From CAZYVA01 sp964650695 (GTDB taxonomy: Bacteria > Bacillota > Clostridia > Lachnospirales > Lachnospiraceae), in the NCBI GenBank assembly GCA_964650695.1, contig CAZYVA010000084.1, forward strand, positions 1 to 7,767: 7,767 nucleotides of DNA, given 5' to 3'. Made by a program: the position numbers and the translations under genes. Position 1 is the first letter of the stretch. Every line of letters begins with the position of its first letter. The notes beneath the pieces are model-generated. The model saw nothing but the letters and a program-made list of their open reading frames with translations, did not search any database and was not told where the DNA came from. Positions 1-6,262 of the stretch are shown one piece after another.

Positions 1-141
1 ATGCTGGTTGCTTTTGAAGCGTTCGAGAAAGAAGCATTGCAAAGGAAAAAGGCTGTCAAAGACAGAACAGCCAGCCCGAAAGAGTTTACGGACTGGCTGT
101 ATCAGCAGAGTAACATTATTATTAAATTGTGTGAAAGATAA
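1..141 (+). CDS. 3' end of an unrecognised gene (partial)
   Basis: The plus-strand reading frame is open from the window edge for 46 codons and ends at TAA 139-141. An ATG happens to occupy bases 1-3, but the frame is open to the edge, so this is more likely the end of a longer gene than a complete 46-residue protein. The visible peptide is hydrophilic and helical in character (charged stretch FEKEALQRKKAVKD, ending with IIIKLCER). I recognise no family motif. Its stop codon abuts the stop codon of the convergent winged-helix gene, with no spacer between them. That packing, together with sensible amino-acid composition, is the main reason to believe it is coding. Confidence 0.4.
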   Translation: MLVAFEAFEKEALQRKKAVKDRTASPKEFTDWLYQQSNIIIKLCER

Positions 142-447
142 TTACAGCATAAGCCATTTTCCTTTTTGGCTGGATCCTTCTCTTTTGATAACGCCGGATT
201 TTTTCATAGCTTCCATGTAATACTTTACTGTACTATATTTTTCTCCAATAACATCTGCAATTTTTTTCTGAGACAGTGTTGGGCCCCCTTGAATCACTTT
301 CAGGATACGAGCTGGCACAGAATTATCGTCGGCTTGGTTAGCTTGGTTAGTACCTTGGTCAGTACCACTAACCAAGCTCTTAAACATAACCATGATGTCC
401 TCACGTTTAATCGTGTATTCCGGCATAGGATTTCCAAAAAGTATCAT
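142..447 (-). CDS. Small winged-helix protein, probable C-terminal remnant of an AlbA/AAA-type ATP-binding protein
   Basis: The product is 101 aa from the ATG at 447, or 94 aa from the ATG at 426, which has a weak GGAAA upstream; the ATG at 447 has no ribosome binding site at a usable distance. Residues 46-101 form a winged helix-turn-helix: a helix RILKVIQG, the turn TLSQKKIADVIG, a recognition helix STVKYYMEAMKKSGVI and a C-terminal wing ending KGKWLML. The preceding segment GNPMPEYTIKRED and the Thr-Asn-Gln-rich linker (residues 29-41) resemble the end of RecG-like/AlbA_2 (divergent AAA_4) ATP-binding proteins, where this domain is C-terminal. The AlbA and ATPase parts are absent, so I infer a decayed 3' remnant, although a free-standing small regulator is possible. 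The region looks more AT-rich than its neighbours, consistent with acquired DNA. The frame stays open upstream to the SEC-C gene's stop at 505-507. Confidence 0.6.
   Translation of the reverse strand: MILFGNPMPEYTIKREDIMVMFKSLVSGTDQGTNQANQADDNSVPARILKVIQGGPTLSQKKIADVIGEKYSTVKYYMEAMKKSGVIKREGSSQKGKWLML
340..378. repeat. 12-bp perfect inverted repeat inside the winged-helix gene
   Basis: AGCTTGGTTAGT at 340-351 is the exact reverse complement of ACTAACCAAGCT at 367-378, with a 15-nt spacer. The right arm's Asn-Gln-type codons and the imperfect TTGGT/ACCAA units between the arms encode the Thr-Asn-Gln-rich linker between the N-terminal stretch and the winged helix. It probably arose from duplication of linker codons, but could form a hairpin in mRNA or single-stranded DNA. 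Confidence 0.6.
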
Positions 448-504
448 ATCAGGAGGAGGATCTTGGTAAATCTCCCTCCTGCTCGATGGATTATGGCCTC
501 TCCA

Positions 505-1017
505 TTATGCGTTCTTCCCGCAGCATTTCTTATATTTCTTGCCGGAACCGCATGGACACGGGTCGTTTCGCCCGATTTTCTTCCCTTTCCGTATCGTCGT
601 GGATTCCTTCTGCTCCTTATACAGCCTTTTCTGCTCTTCCTCCGGATAGATGTCGTTCCACTGCGGCAGCCCGTACAGCCAATCCGCCTTTGCCGCCACC
701 ATGTTCTTATAAAGCTTCTCCTTGTCAAAGGCCAGGGAGACCGGCGTGTCCTCGTCCATCGTCTCGATAGGGTTTGCCACTTTCAGGCTCTCGTTGATGC
801 CGTCCAGGAACCCAACCATCGTCAGGACCTCCTGCCCATACTTTTCGGCCAGCTCCCTGACAGTCCCCGTCACCTCCTCGTCCGGGTCCGCCAAAAGCTG
901 CTCATAAATCTCCTTCTCGATCTGGAAATAACTCCCCCAGAACTTCCGAAGCTTCCCCTTATCCGCGCGCTCATCATACGCGATATCCCTCCACTGCTGC
1001 AATAATGTACGACTCAT
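505..1017 (-). CDS. SEC-C zinc-motif protein
   Basis: The product is a 170-aa soluble protein ending in a SEC-C motif at residues 150-168 (RNDPCPCGSGKKYKKCC). The spacing C154-x-C156-x8-C165-C166 is the zinc-binding pattern also found at the end of SecA and in YecA-like proteins. Residues 1-140 are acidic and helical with no enzyme motif that I recognise, and a lysine-rich linker (140-149) precedes the metal site. In known families SEC-C binds one zinc and often mediates protein contacts, for example with SecB or the ribosome; the partner here is unknown. The ATG at 1017 follows a purine-rich stretch (GGAGG about 10 nt upstream, then AGAGGG). It is a single gene pointing away from the repeat element, whose end lies about 60 nt upstream and may supply a promoter. 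Confidence 0.9.
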   Translation of the reverse strand: MSRTLLQQWRDIAYDERADKGKLRKFWGSYFQIEKEIYEQLLADPDEEVTGTVRELAEKYGQEVLTMVGFLDGINESLKVANPIETMDEDTPVSLAFDKEKLYKNMVAAKADWLYGLPQWNDIYPEEEQKRLYKEQKESTTIRKGKKIGRNDPCPCGSGKKYKKCCGKNA

Positions 1018-1067
1018 AGCCCTCTGCGCCTCCGTATAACAATATCCATTGCTTTTTCTCTCTCGTT

Positions 1068-1094
1068 TTTATATAATGATGATACCAGGGTCAA
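1068..1094 (-). promoter_or_regulatory. Possible promoter for the SEC-C gene, using the repeat end
   Basis: On the minus strand, TTGACC (1089-1094) is followed after 15 nt by TATAAA (1068-1073). The spacing is short for a sigma-A promoter; nearby registers such as ATAAAA give 16 nt. The -35-like hexamer is part of the conserved end of the repeat at 1076-1209. This is read by eye only. Confidence 0.3.
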
Positions 1095-1209
1095 ACATGA
1101 GAATGCAGCCATTTTCGCAGAAAAATGAGCGGAATCCGAATGTTTGCAGGCTTGCGGGAGTGCAATAGCACGGAGCAAGCCGGTATCATCTTGACCCCTA
1201 TATCATGAT
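1076..1209. repeat. MITE-like interspersed repeat with terminal inverted repeats and nested hairpin
   Basis: The left end ATGATGATACCAGGGTCAAA (1076-1095) is matched in inverted orientation by TTGACCCCTATATCATGAT (1191-1209), 15 of 19 positions agreeing. GATGATACC (1078-1086) also recurs exactly inverted at 1182-1190 and directly at 1207-1215. Inside lies a nested hairpin: GGCTTGC (1149-1155) pairs with GCAAGCC (1175-1181), and within its loop GTGC (1160-1163) pairs with GCAC (1168-1171) around AATA. There is no ORF of note, so any mobility would need enzymes supplied in trans. The same 20-bp end recurs at 7712-7731, which shows it is a dispersed family. No clear target-site duplication is visible. 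Confidence 0.75.
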
Positions 1210-1273
1210 GATACCCCTGTATTCCACATCATAATATACTAAAAGCAGACGCAAATGTAAAGGGTGATTCTGA

Positions 1274-1525
1274 ATGAAAAAACGAAAACGTATCCTTGCG
1301 CTCCTGGGGGCAGCCCTGCTCTTCCTGATGTACGCCAGCACACTCATTTTTGCCCTGATCGGCTCTGAGACTGCCTTGATGTGGCTGCGGGCATCGGTTG
1401 CCTGCACGATCATCGTCCCTGTCATGCTTTATGGCTATATCCTTGTCTACCGCGCGCTGAAGGGACGCGGGGCGGGATCGGATGAGGATGAGGACGGGCA
1501 GGAAGAAACGCCCAGCAGCCACTAA
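1274..1525 (+). CDS. Small two-helix membrane protein
   Basis: The product is an 83-aa protein with a basic N-terminus (MKKRKR) and two hydrophobic segments at about residues 7-29 and 37-58, separated by a short GSETA turn. A basic stop (RALKGR) follows, then a hydrophilic acidic tail (SDEDEDGQEE, about 69-78). The positive-inside rule predicts both termini in the cytoplasm. I recognise no functional motif; it resembles small conserved hypothetical membrane proteins of Clostridia. The ATG at 1274 is preceded by AGGGTG at about 7 nt. A -10-like TATACT lies at 1235-1240, but no good -35 is visible at the right distance. It stands alone, divergent from the SEC-C gene across the repeat element and convergent with the his cluster. 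Confidence 0.75.
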   Translation: MKKRKRILALLGAALLFLMYASTLIFALIGSETALMWLRASVACTIIVPVMLYGYILVYRALKGRGAGSDEDEDGQEETPSSH

Positions 1526-1727
1526 GGGCGGCCTGCGCTTTTCGGATTGCTTTGGAAGAAGCGTTACTTACAACAAATCTGACCATTTGCAGAGATTTTC
1601 GCCAAATTCATAAAAGTCACCCTTTCTATTCTTGAAATCTAAAGAAAACTTGAAGCCATTTATAGTATATCCTCTTTAGGGTCAAAAGAAAAGTCCTTTA
1701 CAAATCGTTTCTGGCACAGCGCTCCCG
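1526..1727. other. Intergenic gap between convergent genes
   Basis: These 202 AT-rich bases lie between the plus-strand membrane protein gene and the end of the his cluster. I see no convincing GC-rich hairpin followed by a T-run for either direction, and no RNA gene. One stretch, TTTAGGGTCAAAAG at about 1675-1688, shares the AGGGTCAAA core of the repeat ends. On the minus strand it reads TTGACC (1680-1685), 15 nt, TATAAA (1659-1664), the same layout as at 1068-1094, but there is no gene downstream of it on that strand. Confidence 0.5.
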
Positions 1728-2024
1728 TCACTTCAGCATCCACGTATCCGTGATCTGCTGTACGATCTGCTGGCTGTCCATATGGAAAACCGTCTGGTCC
1801 GCTTTATCCAGCGTGATAAAGGCGGCAAACAGCAGCAGGCTTAAAAAAACCCGGATCCCAAGCGTGCTATGGCTTTCCGGGTCGCTTTCCCCGTATAATT
1901 CACGATAGGCGGCCTGATACCTGGGATGGACCGCCGGGGCGCCGTACCCATCATGGAAGCGCTCCCTGGTCTGCTCCAACAGCATCCTTCTTCTTTTTTC
2001 CGTGTCCGTATCCTTCATCCGCAT
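1728..2024 (-). CDS. Small single-pass membrane protein downstream of hisI
   Basis: The product is a 98-aa protein. A charged, basic N-terminal half (KRRRMLLEQTRERF, about 10-23) and a segment AVHPRYQAAYRELYGE (31-46) are followed by one hydrophobic helix at about 57-72 (IRVFLSLLLFAAFITL), then a polar tail (DSQQIVQQITDT). The basic side faces the cytoplasm by the positive-inside rule. I know no function for it. The start overlaps the 3' end of hisI by 74 nt in another frame, and ATGs at 2018 and 1985 are alternatives that shorten the overlap. None has a strong ribosome binding site, so translational coupling to hisI is plausible. It is the last gene of the his cluster on this strand, in the position where hisE sequence might be expected, but it shows no HisE similarity. 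Confidence 0.65.
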   Translation of the reverse strand: MRMKDTDTEKRRRMLLEQTRERFHDGYGAPAVHPRYQAAYRELYGESDPESHSTLGIRVFLSLLLFAAFITLDKADQTVFHMDSQQIVQQITDTWMLK

Positions 2025-2388
2025 CCACGCCCTGCGCTTTGTCTTTACACTTTATGCAGGATCCCGGCTGATTATACACAGGCCGGAAAAAACATGTCCG
2101 GTTCCCGGTATGGCATGCCGCCCCGATCTGCTCTACCCTTGCCAGCAAGGTATCCCAATCGCAGTCCGCCGTCAAAGACCTTACGTACTGGTAATGCCCG
2201 CTTGTCTCCCCTTTGACCCAGAGCTTGCGCCTGCTCCTGCTGAAATAAGTCATTTTCCCGGTTTTAAGCGTCCTGTCAAAGGATTCCTCATTCATGTAGG
2301 CGAGCATCAAAACCTCGTTTGTCTCATCGTCCTGCACGATGACGGGCAAAAGGCCCTGCGGGTTCAATTGGAAATCCGAAAAAACCAT
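1951..2388 (-). CDS. hisI: Phosphoribosyl-AMP cyclohydrolase
   Basis: HisI opens the adenine ring of phosphoribosyl-AMP to give ProFAR, the third step of histidine synthesis, in the cytoplasm. Family motifs are clear: YFSRSRRKLWVKGETSGH (residues 48-65), the metal-binding DCDWD (75-79) and GAACHTGNRTCFFR (89-102) with C92 and C99. The third zinc ligand in the family is the cysteine in the DCD motif (C76). The start at 2388 is fixed by AAAGGAGA five bases upstream; the frame is open further upstream but has no family similarity there. The catalytic core ends near residue 104, and a further 40 residues (YNQPGSCIKCKDKAQG to GALP) are lysine- and glycine-rich with an extra CxxC (111-114). There is no fused HisE domain. 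The odd tail overlaps the next gene and may come from a lost stop codon. Confidence 0.95.
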   Translation of the reverse strand: MVFSDFQLNPQGLLPVIVQDDETNEVLMLAYMNEESFDRTLKTGKMTYFSRSRRKLWVKGETSGHYQYVRSLTADCDWDTLLARVEQIGAACHTGNRTCFFRPVYNQPGSCIKCKDKAQGVDADEGYGHGKKKKDAVGADQGALP

Positions 2389-2393
2389 GGGTG

Positions 2394-2401
2394 TCTCCTT
2401 T
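2394..2401 (-). promoter_or_regulatory. Ribosome binding site of hisI
   Basis: AAAGGAGA lies five bases before the ATG at 2388 and directly abuts the hisB stop codon TAG (2402-2404). It decides the hisI start over the in-frame ATG at 2523, which lies inside hisB. The arrangement suggests coupling of hisI translation to termination on hisB. Confidence 0.8.
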
Positions 2402-2989
2402 CTACAGGCTCCCTTTCGTTGTCCACGCCCCTGAGATCCTTGGCTCCGGCATCGCCGCCATATCCAGCGCTTTCCCGAACGCCTTGAACATCGCCTCCGC
2501 CATATGGTGGCTGTTCCCGCCATCCAGCACCTTCAAGTGCAGGTTCATCCTTCCGCTGTAGGAAACCGCATAGAAAAACTCCCGGATCATCTCGGTGTCC
2601 ATCATGCCGACCGAGGGCTTTTGAAAGTCTCCCTGGTAGTTCAGGTACGGCCTGCCGGACAGGTCGATGGCGCAAAGCACAAGCGTTTCATCCATCGGCA
2701 GGAGCATGGAGCCGTAACGCCGGATCCCGGATTTGTCCCCCAGGGCCTCCAGGATCGCTTCCCCCAAAACGATCCCCACATCCTCCACCGTATGATGGCC
2801 GTCTACTTCTAGATCCCCGGCCGCCTGCACCGTCAGGTCGAAAAGCCCATGCCTTGCAAAACCATCCAGCATATGGTCAAAAAAGCCGATCCCTGTCTGG
2901 ATTTTGGCGGCGCCGCTCCCGTCCAGGTTCAGCGTGAGCGTGATATCCGTTTCTTTGGTTTTCCTTGTTTTCGTTACTAGCCTCTCCAT
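2402..2989 (-). CDS. hisB: Imidazoleglycerol-phosphate dehydratase (monofunctional)
   Basis: HisB removes water from imidazoleglycerol phosphate to form imidazole-acetol phosphate, step 6 of histidine synthesis; it is a manganese-dependent oligomeric enzyme. The 195-aa length fits the monofunctional family, without the N-terminal phosphatase of the enterobacterial fusion. Conserved metal- and substrate-binding motifs are present: GIGFFDHML (33-41), DGHHTVEDVGI (63-73), MDET (99-102), NSHHMAEA (159-166) and the C-terminal TTKGSL. The ATG at 2989 has GGAGGGG a few bases upstream. It lies 17 nt after hisD, and its stop abuts the hisI ribosome binding site, so it is part of the same transcript. 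Confidence 0.97.
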   Translation of the reverse strand: MERLVTKTRKTKETDITLTLNLDGSGAAKIQTGIGFFDHMLDGFARHGLFDLTVQAAGDLEVDGHHTVEDVGIVLGEAILEALGDKSGIRRYGSMLLPMDETLVLCAIDLSGRPYLNYQGDFQKPSVGMMDTEMIREFFYAVSYSGRMNLHLKVLDGGNSHHMAEAMFKAFGKALDMAAMPEPRISGAWTTKGSL

Positions 2990-3006
2990 CGTCCCCTCCG
3001 TTCCTC

Positions 3007-4314
3007 TCAGACAGCATCCGCCGATCCCTCGAAGCGTACTTTAATTGAGTTGGCGTGCGCGGTCAAATGCTCCGCCTTTGCAAATGCTTCGATCTCTTCA
3101 TGGATGTTTGCCAATGCATGCTCTGAATAAGATATAATGCTGGACTTTTTGATGAAATCATCCACGCCAAGGGCAGAGAAAAACCTCGCCGTCCCATTCG
3201 TCGGCAGCACATGGTTCGGCCCTGCAAAATAGTCCCCCAAAGGCTCGCTTGAATAGGGCCCGATAAAAATCGCCCCGGCGTTGCGGATCTTTGTCATCAC
3301 CTCAAATGCATGTTCCGTCTGGATCTCCAAATGCTCCGGGGCGATCTCGTTCGCGATATCTATCGCGTCGTCCATCGTTTCCGCCAACAGGATATGCCCA
3401 TAGTTATCCAGGGATTTTCTGATGATATCCGCCCTGGAAAGCGTTTGTAAAAACCCGTCTATCTCTTCGTTTACCTTCTCCGCCAGTGATCCGCTCGTCG
3501 TCACCAGGATCGCGCAAGCCATCTCGTCATGCTCCGCCTGCGAGAGAAGGTCTGCCGCCACATACCGGGGATCCGCCGTATCATCCGCCAGGACAAGGAT
3601 TTCGCTCGGGCCGGCGATCGCATCGATGCCGACCTGCCCGTAAACCGCCTTTTTTGCAAGCGCCACGTAAAGGTTGCCGGGGCCTACGATCTTATCCACT
3701 TTCGGGACGCTTTCCGTCCCAAAAGCCAACGCCGCGATCGCCTGCGCCCCTCCGGCTTTCAGGATCCGGTCCGCCCCTGCTTCATGGGCCGCTACAAGCG
3801 TGGCCGGCGTGATCTTCCCTTCCCGGTCCGGCGGCGTCGCCATGACTACTTCCTCCACCCCCGCGATTTTTGCCGGGACAATGTTCATCAGCACGGAGGA
3901 CGGGTATGCAGCCTTTCCGCCAGGCACATACACACCGGCTCTTTCCAGCGGCGTCACCTTCTGCCCCAGGATCGTCCCGTCCGGATGGCTTTCAAACCAA
4001 CTGTTCTGCTTTTGCTTTTCATGGTAGCTGCGGATCCGCGCCAATGCATGGCGGATAACCTCTGTCAGGGAAGCGTCTACCTGTGTATACGCTTCCTGGA
4101 TCTCCGTTTCCGGCACGCGGATGGAGGAAGCGTCCAGCTTTACATGGTCAAATTTCTCCGTATAGGAGAATAACGCTTCGTCTCCCCTTTCCTTCACATC
4201 CGCTACGATTTCGCGGACCGCCGCCTCATACTGCCCGTATTGGCCAGGGCTTCTTTGGATCCGTCCTGCCAAAAGCCCTTTTCTCGCATCCTTGTCTGAT
4301 TTTTCAATCTTCAC
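3007..4314 (-). CDS. hisD: Histidinol dehydrogenase
   Basis: HisD oxidises L-histidinol to L-histidine in two NAD-dependent steps, the end of the pathway. The 435-aa length is normal. Visible motifs are GGAQAIAALAFGT (188-200), VDKIVGPGNLYV (206-217), AGPSEILVLAD (234-244), SQAEHD (258-263) with zinc ligands Q259 and H262, APEHLEI (325-331) with catalytic E327 and H328, SEPLGDYFAGPNHVLPT (356-372) with zinc ligand D361, and HLTAHANSI (416-424) with H420 as the last ligand. The start is GTG at 4314: the frame has a TGA two codons upstream, so no longer start exists. AGGAAG lies about 9 nt before the GTG. A 5-codon ATG-started frame overlaps the start (see findings). The gap to hisG is 56 nt with no terminator. 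Confidence 0.97.
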   Translation of the reverse strand: MKIEKSDKDARKGLLAGRIQRSPGQYGQYEAAVREIVADVKERGDEALFSYTEKFDHVKLDASSIRVPETEIQEAYTQVDASLTEVIRHALARIRSYHEKQKQNSWFESHPDGTILGQKVTPLERAGVYVPGGKAAYPSSVLMNIVPAKIAGVEEVVMATPPDREGKITPATLVAAHEAGADRILKAGGAQAIAALAFGTESVPKVDKIVGPGNLYVALAKKAVYGQVGIDAIAGPSEILVLADDTADPRYVAADLLSQAEHDEMACAILVTTSGSLAEKVNEEIDGFLQTLSRADIIRKSLDNYGHILLAETMDDAIDIANEIAPEHLEIQTEHAFEVMTKIRNAGAIFIGPYSSEPLGDYFAGPNHVLPTNGTARFFSALGVDDFIKKSSIISYSEHALANIHEEIEAFAKAEHLTAHANSIKVRFEGSADAV

Positions 4315-4370
4315 GGTTCATTTCTTCCTTTCCTTCGGGCTTTGCTCGTCTTTTCCCCGCAGACTTCCTT

Positions 4371-5006
4371 TTACAGCTTCTCCCGCAATTTCATCAGAAG
4401 CGTTTTGATCCGCTCGCTTTCCATGCGCATACTCACCGGGTTCACGATCATCTGCGCGGAAAGCGGGCATACCTCCTCCAGTACTTCCAGCCCGTTTTGC
4501 TTCAATGTCGATCCGGTCTCCACAATATCGACGATCACCTCGGACAGCCCAACGATCGGGGCCAGCTCGATGGAGCCGTTCAGCCGGATGATCTCCACGG
4601 TCTGGTGCTTGGTATTATAAAAATAATCCTTGGCGATATTCGGGTATTTCGTGGCGACCCGTATCAGTTCATGGTTGGAAAGCATCGGCTTCGCGTCCCC
4701 GTGACCGCAGACGCACATCCGGCATTTCCCAAAGCCCAGGTCCAGCACCTCATGGACCTTGCGCCCTTCCTCCAGGATGGTGTCTTTGCCGGCCACGCCG
4801 ATGTCCGCCGCGCCGTACTCCACGTAGGTCGGCACGTCCGGCCCCTTCGCAAGGAAAAAACGGACCTTCTGTTCCTCATTGGTAAAAATCAGTTTCCTCG
4901 AATCCGGTTCTTTCATCTCCTCGCAGAAAAGGCCCACTTTTTCAAACAATTCCAGCGCCTGGCTGGCAAGCCGCCCTTTCCCCAGCGCAATTGTCAAATA
5001 CCTCAT
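4371..5006 (-). CDS. hisG: ATP phosphoribosyltransferase, short-form catalytic subunit
   Basis: HisG joins ATP and PRPP to make phosphoribosyl-ATP, the committed first step of histidine synthesis. At 211 aa it is the short form, which lacks the C-terminal regulatory domain of the roughly 290-aa form and needs HisZ for activity and histidine feedback. Motifs are GKGRL (9-13), DVPTYVEYGAADIGVAGKD (57-75), RVATKYPNIA (116-125), and ELAPIVGLSEVIVDIV followed by ETGSTL (147-168), the PRPP-binding loop. Its ATG overlaps the hisZ stop as ATGA, and GGAGGAAAG lies inside the hisZ 3' end, so the two subunits are probably made in step by translational coupling. Confidence 0.97.
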   Translation of the reverse strand: MRYLTIALGKGRLASQALELFEKVGLFCEEMKEPDSRKLIFTNEEQKVRFFLAKGPDVPTYVEYGAADIGVAGKDTILEEGRKVHEVLDLGFGKCRMCVCGHGDAKPMLSNHELIRVATKYPNIAKDYFYNTKHQTVEIIRLNGSIELAPIVGLSEVIVDIVETGSTLKQNGLEVLEEVCPLSAQMIVNPVSMRMESERIKTLLMKLREKL

Positions 5007-6262
5007 GCCTGCTTTCCTCCGCCTTCCTGGATCGTCTTATGCTCCCCGCTGACCAGGTCGATCATCATGACGTCGCCGTTGTTCTGGATATACACCAGAT
5101 TCCTTGCGTAATACCGTTTCCCGTACTGCACATAATCCTCCAGGATCTTCCCTTTCGCCTTTTTCAGCAGCTCCACGTTCTTCGCCTTTTTCCGGAAATC
5201 CCTCGCCAGCATGACCGCATCCCTTGTCCGGCCCTCTTCATAGAGGATCACCGTATTTTTCGCCGTATAGACGATCCGCTGTTTCTGCCGGTTCATCGCT
5301 TTCATCAGTTCATCGATCACGATCGCGAACCCGATGGAGGGGGATTCTTTCCCAAACTTTTCCAAAAGCTGGTCATAACGCCCGCCTTTCACGATCGCGT
5401 CCCCCGTCCCAAATGTATAAGCCCGGAAAATGATCCCGGTATAATACATATACGTGCCGGTCATGCTCAGGTCAAAGGTGATATATTTCTCCAGTTCATA
5501 CATCTTTAGGATGTTAAAGATCTTTTCCAGCCGTTTGACGGCCAGCACCCCTTCCGAATTGGGCGCGATATTTTTCGCTTTCACCAGCACCTCCAGGCCG
5601 CCTACAAGCTCGTCCAGCGACAAAAACGCCTCGCGGGAGCTTCGTTTGACCCGTATTTTATCCAGGTAATCCTCCACGCCGAAATAATTCCGGTTGCTGA
5701 TCAGGTGCAGTACCCGTTCCCGCGCGTCCTCGTCCAGGCTGGCATCCTGCACCAGGCTGCGGAGGAAATCCACGTTCCCCACGCAGACCTGGAAATCCTT
5801 CAGCCCTACGGCAAGCATGGATTCCATCACCATCGCCAGCATCTCTGCGTCCGCCTCCACGGAGCCATCCCCGATAAGCTCTGCCCCCATCTGCGTATTT
5901 TCCCGCAGGCGTCCCTGGTAACTGGAATAGTTGACAAATGTATTCCCCGTGTAGCAAAGCCGGATGGGCAACGTTTCCTCGCCAAACAACGTCGCCGCCG
6001 CACGGGCGATCGAAGGCGTGATATCCGGCCGCAGCACAAGCGTATTCCCTTCTTTGTCAAAAAATTTGTAAAGATCCCTCGACGGCGCGGTCCCGATCTC
6101 CTTGCGGAACACGTCAAAATACTCAAAGGTCGGGGTCTGGATGTCGTGATACCCGTATAAGTGGAATGTTTTTTTGATGCGGTTCTCCAACGCCAGTTTT
6201 TTCCCGCACTCTACATTATAAATGTCCCGTACCCCTTCCGGTGTATGCAGCAACTGCTTCAT
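5003..6262 (-). CDS. hisZ: ATP phosphoribosyltransferase regulatory subunit (HisRS paralogue)
   Basis: HisZ is a catalytically dead relative of histidyl-tRNA synthetase that forms a hetero-octamer with short HisG and confers histidine feedback control. The class II synthetase core is visible: LRPDITPSIAR (77-87), GRLRENTQMGAELIG (117-131), TGTYMYYTGIIFRAYT (268-283), and GGRYDQLL with PSIGFAI (293-314). At 419 aa it is longer than the shortest HisZ proteins. The last 90 or so residues (about 330-419) follow the core and may resemble the HisRS C-terminal region, though I cannot confirm that. Pairing with a short HisG argues against a true HisRS. AAAGGG and GGAGG precede the ATG at 6262. It begins 42 nt after gdhA ends, with no hairpin between. 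Confidence 0.93.
   Translation of the reverse strand: MKQLLHTPEGVRDIYNVECGKKLALENRIKKTFHLYGYHDIQTPTFEYFDVFRKEIGTAPSRDLYKFFDKEGNTLVLRPDITPSIARAAATLFGEETLPIRLCYTGNTFVNYSSYQGRLRENTQMGAELIGDGSVEADAEMLAMVMESMLAVGLKDFQVCVGNVDFLRSLVQDASLDEDARERVLHLISNRNYFGVEDYLDKIRVKRSSREAFLSLDELVGGLEVLVKAKNIAPNSEGVLAVKRLEKIFNILKMYELEKYITFDLSMTGTYMYYTGIIFRAYTFGTGDAIVKGGRYDQLLEKFGKESPSIGFAIVIDELMKAMNRQKQRIVYTAKNTVILYEEGRTRDAVMLARDFRKKAKNVELLKKAKGKILEDYVQYGKRYYARNLVYIQNNGDVMMIDLVSGEHKTIQEGGGKQA

Noticed and set aside
166..1005. Long plus-strand reading frame of 279 codons
   Set aside because: It runs antisense to the winged-helix and SEC-C genes and its translation has no coherent domain, while the minus strand gives a clear SEC-C motif.
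1526..1545. Possible terminator after the 83-aa membrane protein gene (GCG-GCCTG-CGC followed by TTTT)
   Set aside because: The stem is only about three base pairs and the T-run is four, too weak to call.
2389..2523. N-terminal extension of hisI to the ATG at 2523
   Set aside because: The extra 45 residues are arginine-rich, lie inside hisB and match nothing in HisI; a strong ribosome binding site marks 2388.
4083..5111. Long plus-strand reading frame of 342 codons
   Set aside because: It is a shadow on the opposite strand of hisD, hisG and hisZ, and is rich in Pro, Arg, His and Phe as expected for an antisense frame of GC-rich genes.
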